64,000 nucleotides of DNA, from positions 32,375,872 through 32,439,871 of the forward strand of contig JACDQD010000004.1 in assembly GCA_019843655.1 (NCBI GenBank), read 5' to 3'. Shown piece after piece: positions 1 through 13,291 of this stretch (within the stretch, counting starts at the first letter, position 1; every line of letters begins with the position of its first letter). Source of the DNA: Lethocerus indicus (taxonomy: Eukaryota; Arthropoda; Insecta; Hemiptera; Belostomatidae). Below the pieces are notes generated by a model, which worked only from the letters and a program-made list of their open reading frames with translations, made no database searches and was not told the DNA's origin. The translations under genes were made by a program, and so were the position numbers.

Positions 1-1214
<1,214 letters not shown>

Positions 1215-1220
1215 ACTTAC

Positions 1221-1445
1221 TTGGTCTCCGAAGGGGGTATAGTGGTGGTAGTGATAGTGAGTGTGGTGTTGGTGGGCGGGGGCGGGGGTGGCAGGTCGGC
1301 CGGTTCCTCGAGCGTCTCCTCCTCCGGGGGCGGCGTCGGCTGCTCGGCCTCGGCCAGGGGGGCGGCTCCCGCGGCCCCGCTGCCCGCCGAACTGGGCCTC
1401 TCCATGCCGGTCGGGGACTCCGTCTTGGCGGCGGTCGGGATCACA
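1221..1445 (-). CDS. Internal exon of an unidentified Pro/Thr-rich protein
   Basis: This GC-rich segment reads as a minus-strand internal exon. The acceptor is a pyrimidine-rich stretch ending in TTTGTCCAG (AG at 1447-1446). The donor is GTAAGT (1220-1215). The exon is 225 bp, an exact multiple of three. In the chosen frame both junctions split a codon after its second base, so skipping it would keep the frame. Third codon positions are overwhelmingly G or C, as in the receptor exon at 58198-58715 and unlike the flanks. The roughly 75 residues start near VIPTAAKTESP, pass through an acidic EEETLEE patch and a PPPPPP run, and end in a TNTTLTITTTT-like stretch. The composition suggests a disordered linker. 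I do not recognise the family and no catalytic or structural motif is visible. Other frames give Arg/His-rich products and look like shadows. Neighbouring exons are not evident in the window. Confidence 0.6.
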
Positions 1446-1849
1446 CTGGACAAAGCCCGGACAGAATGGGGGACCGATGGGCGAGTTGGAGAGGAGCGGT
1501 GCGGCCGAAAGAGGATTGTGAAATGAGCGGGGTGAGGGCCGGGGCCGGCCGATCTCCCCCCCTGGGCCCTGGGGGGGGCGCCGCCGCCCGTGCTGCCGCC
1601 TCCGGCCGAACCGCCCAACTAAGCCCCACACCTCCGCTACCCATCCCCTAAATAAATTACCATCTAACTACCTCCCCAGCCAGTTGTTGCGATAATTGTT
1701 AACTTAACTACCGGACAAAACCGGAGGGGGCGAATTACCCGCGCGTTAAGTGCTCCACTCCGACTCCCGATTAACACTGCCCCCGACGGGGTGGCTTTAA
1801 GGACCGAAAGCAAAAAAAATGTCTTAATTCCTGTCTACGACCCCAAAAC
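1446..1849. other. GC/CpG-rich intron-side sequence
   Basis: The stretch to about 1645 stays very GC- and CpG-rich, with G and C homopolymers, then the sequence returns to average composition. It lies just upstream, in minus-strand sense, of the exon at 1221-1445 and is probably intronic. Open frames here are by-products of composition. Confidence 0.4.
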
Positions 1850-1894
1850 GATTTGACAAGGTAGGAGACCTCTATCCCCGACCACTAAGCACCG

Positions 1895-2045
1895 CTAACC
1901 GTTAGATAACAAACTCACAATCAACAAAGTGAAAACGACGTAGATATACGGCACAGAGCTACGACGTTCTCCCGTCCAGAGATTACGATCGAAAGTCCTT
2001 TCCTGAACATTACCCGGTAAGTTTCTAACGACACCGTTCACCGCG
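1895..2045 (+). mobile_element. Decayed Jockey-like LINE fragment (RT C-terminal region)
   Basis: In plus frames with many lesions one can follow NKLTI, then an IYGTEL-like stretch equivalent to YGIELWG, then a 'ccgtccagagatt...gaaagtcc' block. The better preserved copies at 51325-51775 and 58742-59263 show the same order. It corresponds to the region after the reverse transcriptase domain of Jockey-clade non-LTR retrotransposons. It is too decayed to encode anything. Confidence 0.55.
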
Positions 2046-2132
2046 ACCTCGACGAGAGAAATAAGATATAGAAAAATAATAATAAACGACAATCGTACCT
2101 ATCACTGTTTGTTAATTGTACAATAAATTTTT

Positions 2133-2268
2133 GTAGATTTCGTGCGTTTGGCAAACCGGATCTCCTCTCCCCGGTTTGGTCTTCTGCTAGACCGGTTTCG
2201 GCTGCTCACTTTTAGCACTTTGGATGTTTTTTGGGCATCCTCACTAAACGGTCACTGTCACTTGTACT
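2133..2268. repeat. Core-bearing repeat family, copy 1 (single arm)
   Basis: It runs from tagatttcgtg through a tctcctc/ggtttggtcttctgctagacc hairpin and ggtttcggctgctc to the cactttggatg/gggcatcctcac centre and cacttgtac. The catcttcagtagcgg block has been lost. It matches the arm of the full inverted copy at 31186-31500. No convincing flanking direct repeat is visible. Confidence 0.75.
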
Positions 2269-4770
2269 ACAGTCTTAGGTGTTTATTTGTCTATGAAAGT
2301 TTTGCCCTCTCTTTATATGAAAAATATTAGATACGGATTAACTAGCGCCAATGCGGAAATCTACTTGACTAAACTTCGTTGGGTGCACTCGCACAGATTA
2401 ACTAGAGTTTATTAACGAGACAAAGTATGAAAATATTAAGAAAATGTCACTAACTAACCGACGCTCGTGTGAAGCGGACACAGCACTGAGTAATTTCGAT
2501 TTTCGATGACGGGCGGGTAAAAAACAGATATCAATAATTTGTTCCTTTTATAAGAGACCTGAAAAGCTATATTATATAAAAAGATATACTCACGACGCCC
2601 TGTTCGGTCTGCGTTTGGTAGCAGAAAATTCCTTATAATCGTGTCGGATACAATTTGCAAAAGGGAAACGTTGTCGGATGGTGTTCACGTCCGTTTTCCC
2701 GATGTAACAGCGGACTTGCAAAATAAAAAGAGGAGTAACATCTCGAGATGTTACGGTTCCACTTCAATTAGGCCGGCCGAGAACTGGAGAGGGGAGAGAG
2801 AAAGAAATCGGAAGGATCCGAATTGAGTTTGTCCAGGCCCCTTAATTCCGAGCCCTAATGAATAAATGAAGCGCTCAAGGCGGAAAGGGATAAGAGTCGG
2901 CAGTTGGGTAAGTAGTGGAGGCCCGGACTTCAGCTTCATTCCCACCGAGTTACCACTTAACATAGCGCCGCATGAAAGTTATATGAGCAGCCGCCCAGCA
3001 GGGGCGTGGCGAGGGGGGAACCATCCCTCTCATTTCGACAATTTAACCGGGTCCGAATGATAAATTTATACTTGTAGCAAAGGGAAATGAAAAGGTAGTA
3101 AATAGCCTACCAACATCGATTAACCCAAACTTCCTAAAATAATCGACTTTAGCGCGTGAAACGTATACGGTTTTGGCGATTTTATCGAATTATTACGAAA
3201 AAGGAAACATCCGAATTCAATTGTTGAAAAAATTTTTAAAAAACTACGCATATTTCTTAACGCCCACATAAAACAGAATCAGAATTGTGCTAACAAATGT
3301 TGGCCTCATCTAAGCTTAACGAACTCGGATTTCCATTTTCGTCAGTTGCGATAAAAGCCCAAGAATCAATTTATCTCAGGCCAACGGCCCAACTGACAGT
3401 CCCAATTGCTAATTAACAACATTCGTTTTCTATCTCTATTCCTTAACGGTTTCCACTACTATTTATGGAATTTTCGCTTTTACGTCCGAAACTGGGACAT
3501 TATAAGAATTATCTTTTTATATAGACCTTGCGTAGTGTCCAATAAACGCTAGTTGTATTTAGGGAATGGAGTCGGATACCCGGTTCCATTTTTGCGGGTC
3601 CGTTTTGACGCCCCCACAACTGGACGAGACGTTGACGAATTGTCCCAAGAACGAAGCGACCCCGGCCCATATATTCGCGTCCATTTTTATGTCTAAAAAA
3701 TCATTTCCTTTCTGAAATGGAGACCGTGACGAATAGTAGGTGTAATTTAACGGCTGCGAATGTTGGACGGAACTGTAAGATGTAACGCGCTTTTCTCTTT
3801 TAGGCCTCTGTTAATTCGGCCTTATAAGTGTCCGATTTCACCGTTTCATTTTGTACGACGTCGTTCCCATCGCGCCAACAGTGCACAAACTCACGGTATT
3901 CGTGAAATCGTGAATAATCCTCCATCTGAAGTGTCCTTGCCCTTCCCTTCTGCCCTTCTTCCCTCTCGGGTGTTGTCTGCCTCCTTCCCGCAATATGACG
4001 CTATCCTACAGGAAGTTAGTGATTAACCATCAATTTTATTTCTTAGGGTATAAAGAGTCAACTTATTAGTCCTGTATTAAGCCCTATTAAGGCACAAGTA
4101 ACATAAACTCTTGTTTATTCTAGCTGATCCCTCTTTATACAAATTGTGAAATGTCTCGAATAAAATTTTAAATACTTAATAATAAGAGAGGAATATGCTC
4201 TGTGGAATGAAAGTCGACTTAACTAAGCAATTTATAGTCTAGGACTCAATTGACCTTCGAATTTCTATATCCTCTACTATCTTTCGTCCTTTGCATAATT
4301 TTTTATATCGTCGAAACTGTTTAATGCGAGGCAGTAGGGCCACTGAGGCTGGACGGAGGTGGAGTTACCATCACACACTGTAATTGGGATAATTTTTAGT
4401 TCAGCGAGGGAAATGCAGGAAAAATTCTGTAGGTCGGTCTTAATTGAGGGCCGGGTTTAATCTGCCCAACGGCGCCACCTCGAAGGGGCCGGGGACAGGC
4501 TTTCTGTCGCCCCCGTATTAGGGGTAGCGTCTCAACTAGGGGTGGCGCTAACAAGCGAGCTCCGATTCAGACGTCGAGACCCTTCATTTGGAAAAGGTAG
4601 GCGCGGGGAAATGGGAAAACCGGCTGGAATTAATTAAGGGATGAATTGTAGAAGCGCGGCCCGGTTTTTACATCCGGCGCGATCGAGTAATTAAATAAAA
4701 AATGTAAACGGCGGTCCTCGAGACGAATAATTTGTTTAATAATCGGGAGAATAACAAAATTGAAACCTCG
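2269..4770. other. No gene recognised
   Basis: About 2.5 kb of mixed composition with short open frames only (none above about 90 codons), no codon bias and no splice-bounded exon. Short frames near 2641, 2866 and 3760 have no recognisable motif. Confidence 0.5.
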
Positions 4771-4773
4771 TTT

Positions 4774-4845
4774 TTCTGCCGATATTCTGCCTCCTTTCGC
4801 CGGGCCGGTTTTCGGCCGCTCGCCATCTTCAGTAGCAGAGCGGCG
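4774..4845. repeat. Core-bearing repeat family, copy 2 (fragment)
   Basis: Fragment containing ctcctttcgccggg, ccggttttcggccgctcg and ccatcttcagtagc in the same order as in complete copies. Both ends are degraded. Confidence 0.7.
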
Positions 4846-5183
4846 AAAACCAGAGTCCGGGCATAAAGGGGACATAATAAAAGCCGTAAAATATATGGCT
4901 CCGGTCGCGAAACAAAAAACATAAACAAAACAGGGGTATAATAAATGAGAAAGTGAATTCCCAGAGTGGCCCCTATATTCAACCCGCTAATGCTACTAAA
5001 TGACATCGACCCACCCCCTTCATGATGTTTCTGCGTCGTCCTTTTTGTCGTATATATACGCGTAACGCCCTAAATAACAACGATAATATTACAAACAATG
5101 TGGACGGAAAATATTCTTCGGGTAATATCAGCCACTACACCCGTAAACATAAACCCTATCCATTCAAAACAATATACATAATA

Positions 5184-5445
5184 GTTTAACATACCTGTTT
5201 TGTGGTCTGCGAGGTGTAGGAATACCGTAGATTTCGGGTGTTTCTGTCGGAAACACTTCTTTTAAAATGTTAGTAGGGTTGTAGTATTTAAAAGTTCTGT
5301 AATATAACGAGATGACAACATTTACTTTCGGACAAAACTGATCTTCTGTCTTCTCTCGTCGGTTTGGTCTTGTTTTGGTAGGCCGTTTCCGGCCATTCGC
5401 CATCTTCAGTGGCCGTTCGGCAGTTGGGGTCATTTCGCATGAACT
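5184..5445. repeat. Core-bearing repeat family, copy 3, with variant middle
   Basis: It starts with the long terminal tail (gtttaacatacctgttttg, then gtggtctgcgagg and ggaataccgtagattt). A segment containing gtaatataacgagatgacaa follows, which is absent from most copies but also present near 8065. The arm resumes with tctgtcttctctcgtcgg and gccattcgccatcttcagt. It appears to be a rearranged or composite copy. Confidence 0.75.
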
Positions 5446-6174
5446 GTGGAGATTGTCCCGTTTGTCGTGTATAAATTCAACGTTCCGTCTTTCGTTTAAG
5501 AGGACGAGCTTTTTCGGTTTATCCTGTGAGAAAACCACCATTGTCTAATGGCGGTGGTATCAGTGTTTCTGTTGTCGAGCACTATTAAACGGGTCCAATA
5601 TCGTATTATTTAGCAAGTTTATTATCTCATTGTCCATATTCTCCACTGCGTCCACTAGACAAGTTACTGTCTTTAAACAAGTCCGCTACTTCTCTTCCAG
5701 TCTCATACCTTCAATTATATTATTTTCTCTAATATTCCCATTTTTCACAGCCCTGTTGAACGGGGCAATTTTCTTATCGGTACTCGAAGCTGAAATTAAA
5801 TTGGCCGACGAAAAGTAAAATCGCCGGATGTCGCCGCGCTATTTCGCCGCTTTTTCTATTTTACTTCAGGAGCGACTTTGTCCGAGGGAAATGTATTTTT
5901 AAAACTAGATAAGCCGCCGGGTAGTAAGGGAGGAGAGGAAAGAGAGGCGGAGTGGCTGGTTAAGGGCCCCGGGAGTTGTTGTTCCCGCTCTGTAATTGGC
6001 GTTAGCGCGCCCGTTAACAGAGTTCCTACATCCGCGTCCCGACAACGCCCCTATATCCTATTACAGGGCGTACTCTGTCCCTATTTCTTTTGATCCCAGA
6101 ACGCCCGGTAAAACTGGAACTTGTAAAATACAAGAATTTGACATTTCAACCGACCATCGACGGTGCTCCAATCC
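5446..6174. other. No gene recognised
   Basis: Short open frames without motifs and mixed composition. I see nothing assignable here. Confidence 0.5.
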
Positions 6175-6417
6175 TTACGGGAAACCGCCGATTCCTCTTG
6201 AGGCGGCCCTCGGAATTTTCAGGAAAGTGATAAGAGGAGAGCTGTCGAACTGATGGGATATATTCGAATGGAAAGATTTATAGCGGGAAGCTGGAAATTC
6301 GTGAACAAACGGGACATTCAAATCTGAACTGATCTTGGGGTCAAAAACATAAGTTGGGTTGTTAACTATTTTAAGAATGGATTTTATGGATTGAATTCTG
6401 TCGGAGTTGGACTGCAT
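6175..6417 (-). pseudogene. LINE C-terminal fragment, second Jockey-like family
   Basis: The minus-strand frame contains SILKIVNNPTYV, SDLNVPFVHEF and SRYKSFHSNIS. These align in order with the C-terminal segment of the better preserved LINE at 47478-48200 (VSN...DLKVPFVREISG...RYKSFHSKLS). It lacks the catalytic reverse transcriptase domain and is a dead remnant. Confidence 0.65.
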
Positions 6418-6559
6418 ACTTTTTGTGAAAAATGTCTAAAAGCGTATTTAAGGAATAAACTCGATTTAGTCACGGGCAGACGGACAAAGCTCGAGTTATT
6501 AATTAAATAACTACTGCCTCCACATCCTGGCCATGTTTCAATTCGCATTCTACATGGGG

Positions 6560-6830
6560 CGGAAAACTCATTTCGTACTGAAAATGAATTATCTCTAGTT
6601 CCACAAAAACACAACTGATGAGAGAATAACGTTTCAACGTTCCAAAAAAATCAACGTGGTGGTCGCAGGATGTGCAAAATATTCGATGCAAAAATGTCTG
6701 GACAGACAGTGCGTTCAAATCTGAATGGATCGTGCGTTATCAGAAACATAAGTTGTGGGGGTTTTAACCATTTCACGAAGGATAATGGATTGTAATGCAT
6801 TGAATTCTGTAGGAGTTAGGTTAGGTTGGT
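6560..6830 (-). mobile_element. Second decayed copy of the same LINE C-terminus
   Basis: On the minus strand a PTEFNALQSIILREMVK...TTYVSD stretch mirrors the tail of the neighbouring fragment at 6175-6417, with stop codons and frame changes. Two partial copies lie side by side, from a tandem arrangement or two insertions. Confidence 0.5.
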
Positions 6831-8064
6831 GTTTACAAAAAAAAATAAAACAAAATAATATTTCATTAATTTCCTGAACCCGACTGCCTATTGAAAATCA
6901 AGTTTTAAATTTAATCGATTAACATAGAGCCAACGTACAGGCTCAAACATACAGCAACGAATCGATGTTGAAAACTGTCACTAAGACTTCTCGACAATAG
7001 ATTACAACTGTCACTATCGAAAAAAACTACTTTTTAAAACCTAACCGGGAAAAATTAAAATCGTGAAAAAAATATATGTGCCTAAAACTATAAAGGAATA
7101 TTCATTCCTTTTCTCAGTATTATCTTAAAACTCGGGTTTTATACGCTTTCCTCGATGAAAATAGGAAAGAAAAACCGATTTCGTGAAAAGCGGGACGATT
7201 TTGTGTAGACAAGCTCCAACCGAACAAAACTTGCGGGATTATGGGGGGGGGAACCTAAAATTGTTGGCCGGCAAATATTTTACTGGGGATAAGCCGGACA
7301 GTTATAAAAGCAGTGGTTTTAGGAGCGTTGAATTTCGATTGCGGCGAGGGGTAATGACCGCCCGACGCGAAGCCCCACCCCCCCGTACGCTTACATTTAT
7401 TGATATTTCTTATCTGAAATTATATACGCGAGCGTATTCTCATCGAAATTTATTCGGGATATTCGTCATCACTTCATGAAAGGGACAGGCGGATACCGCA
7501 GCAAGAATTTTTTAATTATTTAAAATCGTTAATACACGCTTTAGAGACACGAGAAAATACTCCAAAAAAATATGCTTATTCAACCCGAATAAATGAATTG
7601 AATTTTATATTTTGCCGGGCGAAGAAATTTCACGAGCGATTCCCGACGAGTTTCGGTCATCGGGATAACCGTCCCGAGTTTAACCCCGGCTGGACCTATA
7701 AGCCGAAAATGCTCAATCTTCCAGTTAAATCCGCTCGATTAAACCCGACCCTTGTTGGGGGGAGGGGGGTGGATGATCAGAGTTTAACGCCGCCACGAAA
7801 TAAATCAACCCCAAAATTGAATCCCGCGGTACCTGCAAAGTCCCGTATTCGGAGGAATTTCCCGAATATTTTCACGAGCGAGTGAAACCGGCGCAGAGAT
7901 ATGCCCAGTATTTAAACCGCGAAGGTTCAACGAAAATGACTCGAAAGCGATTTTTAAAGTACCGAATTACTATTATGCCTATCCATTCGAATGTATTACG
8001 GATATACTTTGAGAATATTGGGACAGTTTGAGATGTTCAAAAGCTTACTGGACGGTTCGGTAAT
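6831..8064. other. No gene recognised
   Basis: AT-rich for the first few hundred bases, then mixed. Open frames at 7183-7479 and 7598-7885 show no motif or codon bias. One G8 homopolymer lies near 7245. Confidence 0.5.
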
Positions 8065-8145
8065 ATAATGAGATGACAATGTTCAGACAACCGTAAATCA
8101 GTCTCTCTTTGGTGTCGGCCGTTCGCCATCTTCATTACCCAATGT
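8065..8145. repeat. Core-bearing repeat family, copy 4 (degenerate)
   Basis: It contains gtaatataatgagatgacaa followed by ggccgttcgccatcttcatt. The order and the variant head match the copy at 5184-5445. Confidence 0.6.
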
Positions 8146-9398
8146 GTGGATCTTCTCGCGGTGTGAACACGGAATAATTCCGGGAGTTTATACTCTTGGC
8201 AGAAACGGCAGAAGATTGAGAAAGGTAGGGTTAAAAAAAACATAGTTTTCCAACAGTTCGGGTCATACTGTACCACCCCTAGGGGGTTGTACAACCCACA
8301 GTCCTACTTCAGTGACCGAAAGGTTAGGGGGACAGGAGCAACAGGTCGAAACGAGAAATGAGGGCGGTTTGCCCTAAAGGATCAGTCCGCAAAGGATATC
8401 AGAGTATCCTTATTAGCTATCCTTAAAGGATATATGAAAAGTGTCGTCAGAATGCGACCTGTACATTTTAGAGGAGATAGCACTGTTCAGATTACACAGC
8501 AAAAAACCTAAATATTGAAGGGTTTTTTTTAATAATTCCCTTGGATTGTTCATCCCACAAAATATTCGTTACAACCTAGAAAAGACGAAGGCGGGGCTTA
8601 AAGGGCCACAGGTGGACAGGAGCTCGACATCTAATCCACATTATTCTTAACTAATTTCAACTTCTTATATTCCTTCGATTCGAAACTATCTTTGGTTCGA
8701 CAGTTTCCTGAAGATCTCGAGTGTCGTCTCAAGAGGAAATGTTGGAACTGGAGTACAATTAATTGGTGGATTCTGCCTCGAAAAGTACATTTGTGTTATC
8801 AAATTGCGCAGTCTCAAAATATCGTAGAAATAAATAGAAAATAAAAACCTACAGACAGGGACTCGACCACTCGAAACAAGTATAAATGTCTCCGGCCCGA
8901 ACGTATTATTACCCCATAAAATAATTATATCGGAACGATTCCGTAAGTTTGTGTCGTACATAGAATGTAGGACAGTAGTGAGAGAATTGAATCGGAGCGA
9001 GCAAATTCATACAAATAGAAAGTTGGTTGGGGCGAGGTATTGTAAGTGATGGTATCCAATAAAGGGATCCTTTTCTAAGTAGTGGGGGTGGCTTGCCCAC
9101 TCACTTTCAACCCTCGCCTCCTTCTTTTGTCGCCCGCCCCTATAACCCAATAAATCCCGGTAAATTGACTCCTGAATGTGTCGTACGCGTGTTCAATTGA
9201 ATTCTTCATAAAAAAAAAAAAACCCACTCAACCGATTTCACATTCAATACCGGCCCGGAATTAAGACGTGCGCGCCAATTCGATGTTATGTCGACTGAAC
9301 TTACGTTATTGTATATATAATTATTCACATATAAAATACTTCATTTTTTACGGGTAAATAGGTTATCGAATTGTAACTAACTTCCAATCCGAAGGTTA
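8146..9398. other. No gene recognised
   Basis: Non-coding sequence with a small cluster of aaaggatat-type repeats near 8375-8440 and a short A-tract near 9210. No exon or transposon was identified. Confidence 0.5.
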
Positions 9399-11720
9399 TG
9401 GTTTGGCGATAAGCCGAACGCCTTCCGTTCTCAGGTTATGCTATCCAACGATACGGGGAACGCCTTCCGTCCTCAGTTTATACTATCCCGCGATACGCCA
9501 AACGCCTTCCGTCCTCAGTTTATACTATCCCACGATACACCAAACCCCTTCCGTTCTCAACTATCCCGCCTTCCGTTCTCTGTTTATACTATCCCGCGAT
9601 ACACAGAACGCCTTCCGTTCTCTGTTTATACTATCCCGCGATACACAGAACGCCTTCCGTTCTCTGTTTATACTATCCCGCGATACACCGAACGCCTTCC
9701 GTTCTCTGTTTATACTATCCCGCGATACACCGAACGCCTTCCGTTCTCAGTTTATACTATCCCGCGATACACCAGAACGCCTTCCGTTCTCAGTTTATAC
9801 TATCCCGCGATACACCGAACGCCTTCCGTTCTCAGTTTATACTATCCCGCGATACACCGAACGCCTTCCGTTCTCAGTTTATACTATCCCGCGATACACC
9901 AAACGCCTTCCGTTCTCAGTTTATACTATCCCGCGATACACCGAACGCCTTCCGTTCTCAGTTTATACTATCCCGCGATACACCAAACCCCTTCCGTTCT
10001 CAGTTTATACTATCCCGCGATACACCAAACCCCTTCCGTTCTCAGTTTATACTATCCCGCGATACACCAAACGCCTTCCGTTCTCAGTTTATACTATCCC
10101 GCGATACACCGAACGCCTTCCGTTCTCAGTTTATACTATCCCGCGATACACCAAACGCCTTCCGTTCTCAGTTTATACTATCCCGCGATACACCGAACGC
10201 CTTCCGTTCTCAGTTTATACTATCCCGCGATACACCGAACGCCTTCCGTTCTCAGTTTATACTATCCCGCGATACACCAAACGCTTCCTGTTCTCAGTTT
10301 ATACTATCCCGCGATACACCGAACGCCTTCCGTTCTCAGTTTATACTATCCCGCGATACACCGAACGCCTTCCGCTCTCAGTTTATACTATCCCGCGATA
10401 CACCAAACGCCTTCCGTTCTCAGTTTATACTATCCCGCGATACACCGAACGCCTTCCGTTCTCAGTTTATACTATCCCGCGATACACAGAACGCCTTCCG
10501 TTCTCAGTTTATACTATCCCGCGATACGCCGAACGCCTTCCGTTCTCAGTTTATACTATCCCGCGATACACAGAACGCCTTCCGTTCTCAGTTTATACTA
10601 TCCCGCGATACACAGAACGCCTTCCGTTCTCAGTTTATACTATCCCGCGATACACAGAACGCCTTCCGTTCTCAGTTTATACTATCCCGTGATACACAGA
10701 ACGCCTTCCGTTCTCAGTTTATACTATCCCGCGATACACCGAACGCCTTCCGTTCTCAGTTTATACTATCCCGCGATACACAGAACGCTTCCGTTCTCAG
10801 GGTTATACTATCCCGCGATACACCGAACGCCTTCCGTTCTCAGTTTATACTATCCCGCGATACACCGAACGCCTTCCGCTCTCAGTTTATACTATCCCGC
10901 GATACACCGAACGCCTTCCGTTCTCAGTTTATACTATCCCGCGATACACCGAACGCCTTCCGCTCTCAGTTTATACTATCCCGATACACAAACCCTTCCG
11001 TTCTCAGTTTATACTATCCCGATACACCAAACGCCTCCGTTCTCAGTTTATACTATCCTGCGATACACAAACGCCTTCCGTTCTCAGTTATACTATCCTG
11101 ATGATACAGGCGCTCCGTTCTCACGCCTACAGAACGCCCCTTCCGTTCTCAGTTTATACTATCCCGCGATATACGTTCTCAGTTTAACTATATCCTGTGA
11201 TATACAGAACGCCTCCTGTCCTCAGCGATTTTACTATCCCGCGCGATCCGTTCTCAGTTTATACTATTTATACTATCCTGCGATACATCAAACCCCGCGA
11301 TCCGCCTTCCGTTCTCAGGTTATACTATCCGCGATACACCAAACAAACGCCTTCCGCCCCCCAGTTTATACTATCCCGCGATCAGAACGCCTTAGTTTAT
11401 ACTATCCCGCGATACACCGAACGCCTTCCGTTCTCAGTCCCCGCGATACACCAAACGCCTTCCGCTCTCAGGTTATACTATCCCGCGATACACCGAACGC
11501 CTTCCGTTCTCAGTTTATACTATCCCGCGATACACCGAACGCCTTCCGCTCTCAGTTTATACTATCCCGCGATACACCGAACGCCTTCCGTTCTCAGTAT
11601 ATATTCCTATCCCGCGATATGCGATACACAGAACGCCTTCCGTTCTCAGTTTATACTATTATCCCGCGATACACCAACGAACGCCTTTCCGTTCTCAGTT
11701 TATACTATCCAGCCCGGCGG
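9399..11720. repeat. 42-bp minisatellite array, about 2.3 kb
   Basis: The unit is about 42 bp: tttatactatcccgcgatac followed by accgaacgccttccgttctcag. From about 9580 to 10980 there are roughly 33 near-identical units. They differ mainly at one triplet (accgaa, accaaa or acagaa), and the first few carry ctctg instead of ctcag. Outer units, especially 10980-11720, are heavily indel-ridden. Because 42 is a multiple of three and the unit has no plus-strand stop, long frames of 429 and 766 codons appear. They are 14-residue repeats (for example ILSRDTPNAFRSQF) with no start context or codon bias, and I regard them as non-coding. The unit repeats directly without unique spacers, so it is not a CRISPR array. 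Confidence 0.95.
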
Positions 11721-11754
11721 CAGGATACTATAACTTGAGAACGGAGGCATTCGT
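11720..11754 (-). repeat. Inverted degenerate minisatellite unit at array end
   Basis: The sequence gcaggatactataact...gagaacggaggcattcg is an imperfect reverse complement of the 42-bp unit and abuts the degenerate right edge of the array. It suggests an inversion or fold-back event at the boundary. Confidence 0.6.
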
Positions 11755-13291
11755 CGTATTTGGCTAAGTATTGGAAAACCGTAAAATGTAATAATAAAAA
11801 GAAATCAGCATCTGGATTTAATTCAATCGTCAATCTAAATTGATGAAATACCATCAGCGTCACAATAATTTGAGTGGAAATATCATAACGTGCTTTGACG
11901 GAAAGGTGAACACCGGAGGGAATGATCGACGGCCTCGCGCCCAACACCGTATAAATTGGTTATTTTCAACGTTTGCCCTACAAGTAGTATTTTCACATTG
12001 ACCAGGATTTAATGAAGTCTGCAAGCAACAGGTCTATAAAAAGTCTTCGGTGCTGGAATTTTCCCTCGTTAGAATATATTAACGTTACACTAGGAAAAAG
12101 AAATACGGAATAAATTAAACTAAATCTGTTAGTTTCACGAAAACTACTCATGGCTGCATGGCTGCAGATGTTTCGTTACGGTTTAATTTTATTGCAGTGT
12201 ACACAAAATAAATAAAATAAACGGTTCCGCTAAGGGCCGGAATTTTAGGGCGTAGGCTTGGGGACTTTTAAGGGGCAATCTATCGCGGCTGTAGCGCATA
12301 GGCCTATAACCCAATATCCGTATTTATTAGTAGCACTATTATTACTATAATTTGGCAGAATCGAATAAAATATACAGTGAAATGTTTGGTTTGATTAATT
12401 TAAATTTCTGCTAGTATAGATACGAAGTGATCAACACTATTATTAGGATATTGCTGTGACGTTCGGTATTTGGACGCGAATATCTTCCTGAAGTCGTTTT
12501 TCAAATAATTTAATAAGCACCGGGGACCAAAAGTGGATTCTATACTGCAGTAATCACAAGCAAAAGTGACTGTTAAAAAATATGCTACTGTCATCATAAT
12601 TCGTTACAGCTCCCCATACTTACCTAGTGCGACCATCGATAACGAATACAATTGCGCTCGACTAGATCGATAAAATATGATGATTGTATTATAGAATATA
12701 AAATAATATTTCGGTTTTTCTTTTGGGACAAAAGCTGTTTTCTCCTCAACAAAGGAAACAATGGAGGGCCGACCGTTTAGCTTAATTGCAGTGTAGTTCT
12801 AAAATACCGTCCGCTCGCCGTCTGATAATTGAAAATTTTTTCAAAATTTCACTTTTAAAAGTGAGTGGAATATAAAAGTCGATGAAATTAATATGATTCC
12901 CTTTTGAAAACGGTTCGAGAAAGGTCGTCGACCTTTCTGTGCCCGGCAGTTTGGCTCGTGTCGCCCTGGTTACCATTGTAAAGCCCGACACGCCCAAAGA
13001 CGCGCCCCGAAAACGCGAAATTATCCTATAGTAAATTCACATTCGTGATTTATCCCCCGCAATATATTATACATATTTATATATATAAGAGGTCAGAATT
13101 ATCGGGTCCCGCATTTTTTGGAAATATTCCGTATACCCCGACAACGGGGAATGATTCTACAGTGTTTCTTTTCAACAACAATCCCGGCCAAACAAAACAA
13201 CGTCCGATAATCAGTCAAAAAATGCGGGGCATATTTCGAGATTAGGAAACTTGGCAAAAAAAATGTTCGACACCGCCAGAGTTTCAATATA
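11755..13291. other. No gene recognised
   Basis: Mostly AT-rich unique-looking sequence. Short frames near 11705-11947, 12400-12597 and 12782-12997 carry no recognisable motif. The right edge is the mariner at 13292. Confidence 0.5.

Noticed and set aside
9399..11720. CRISPR array
   Set aside because: Units are directly abutting with no unique spacers, and the genome is eukaryotic.
9403..11738. Long open frames of 429 and 766 codons
   Set aside because: They are a 42-bp tandem repeat read in frame. All plus frames are open for the same reason, and there is no codon bias or start context.
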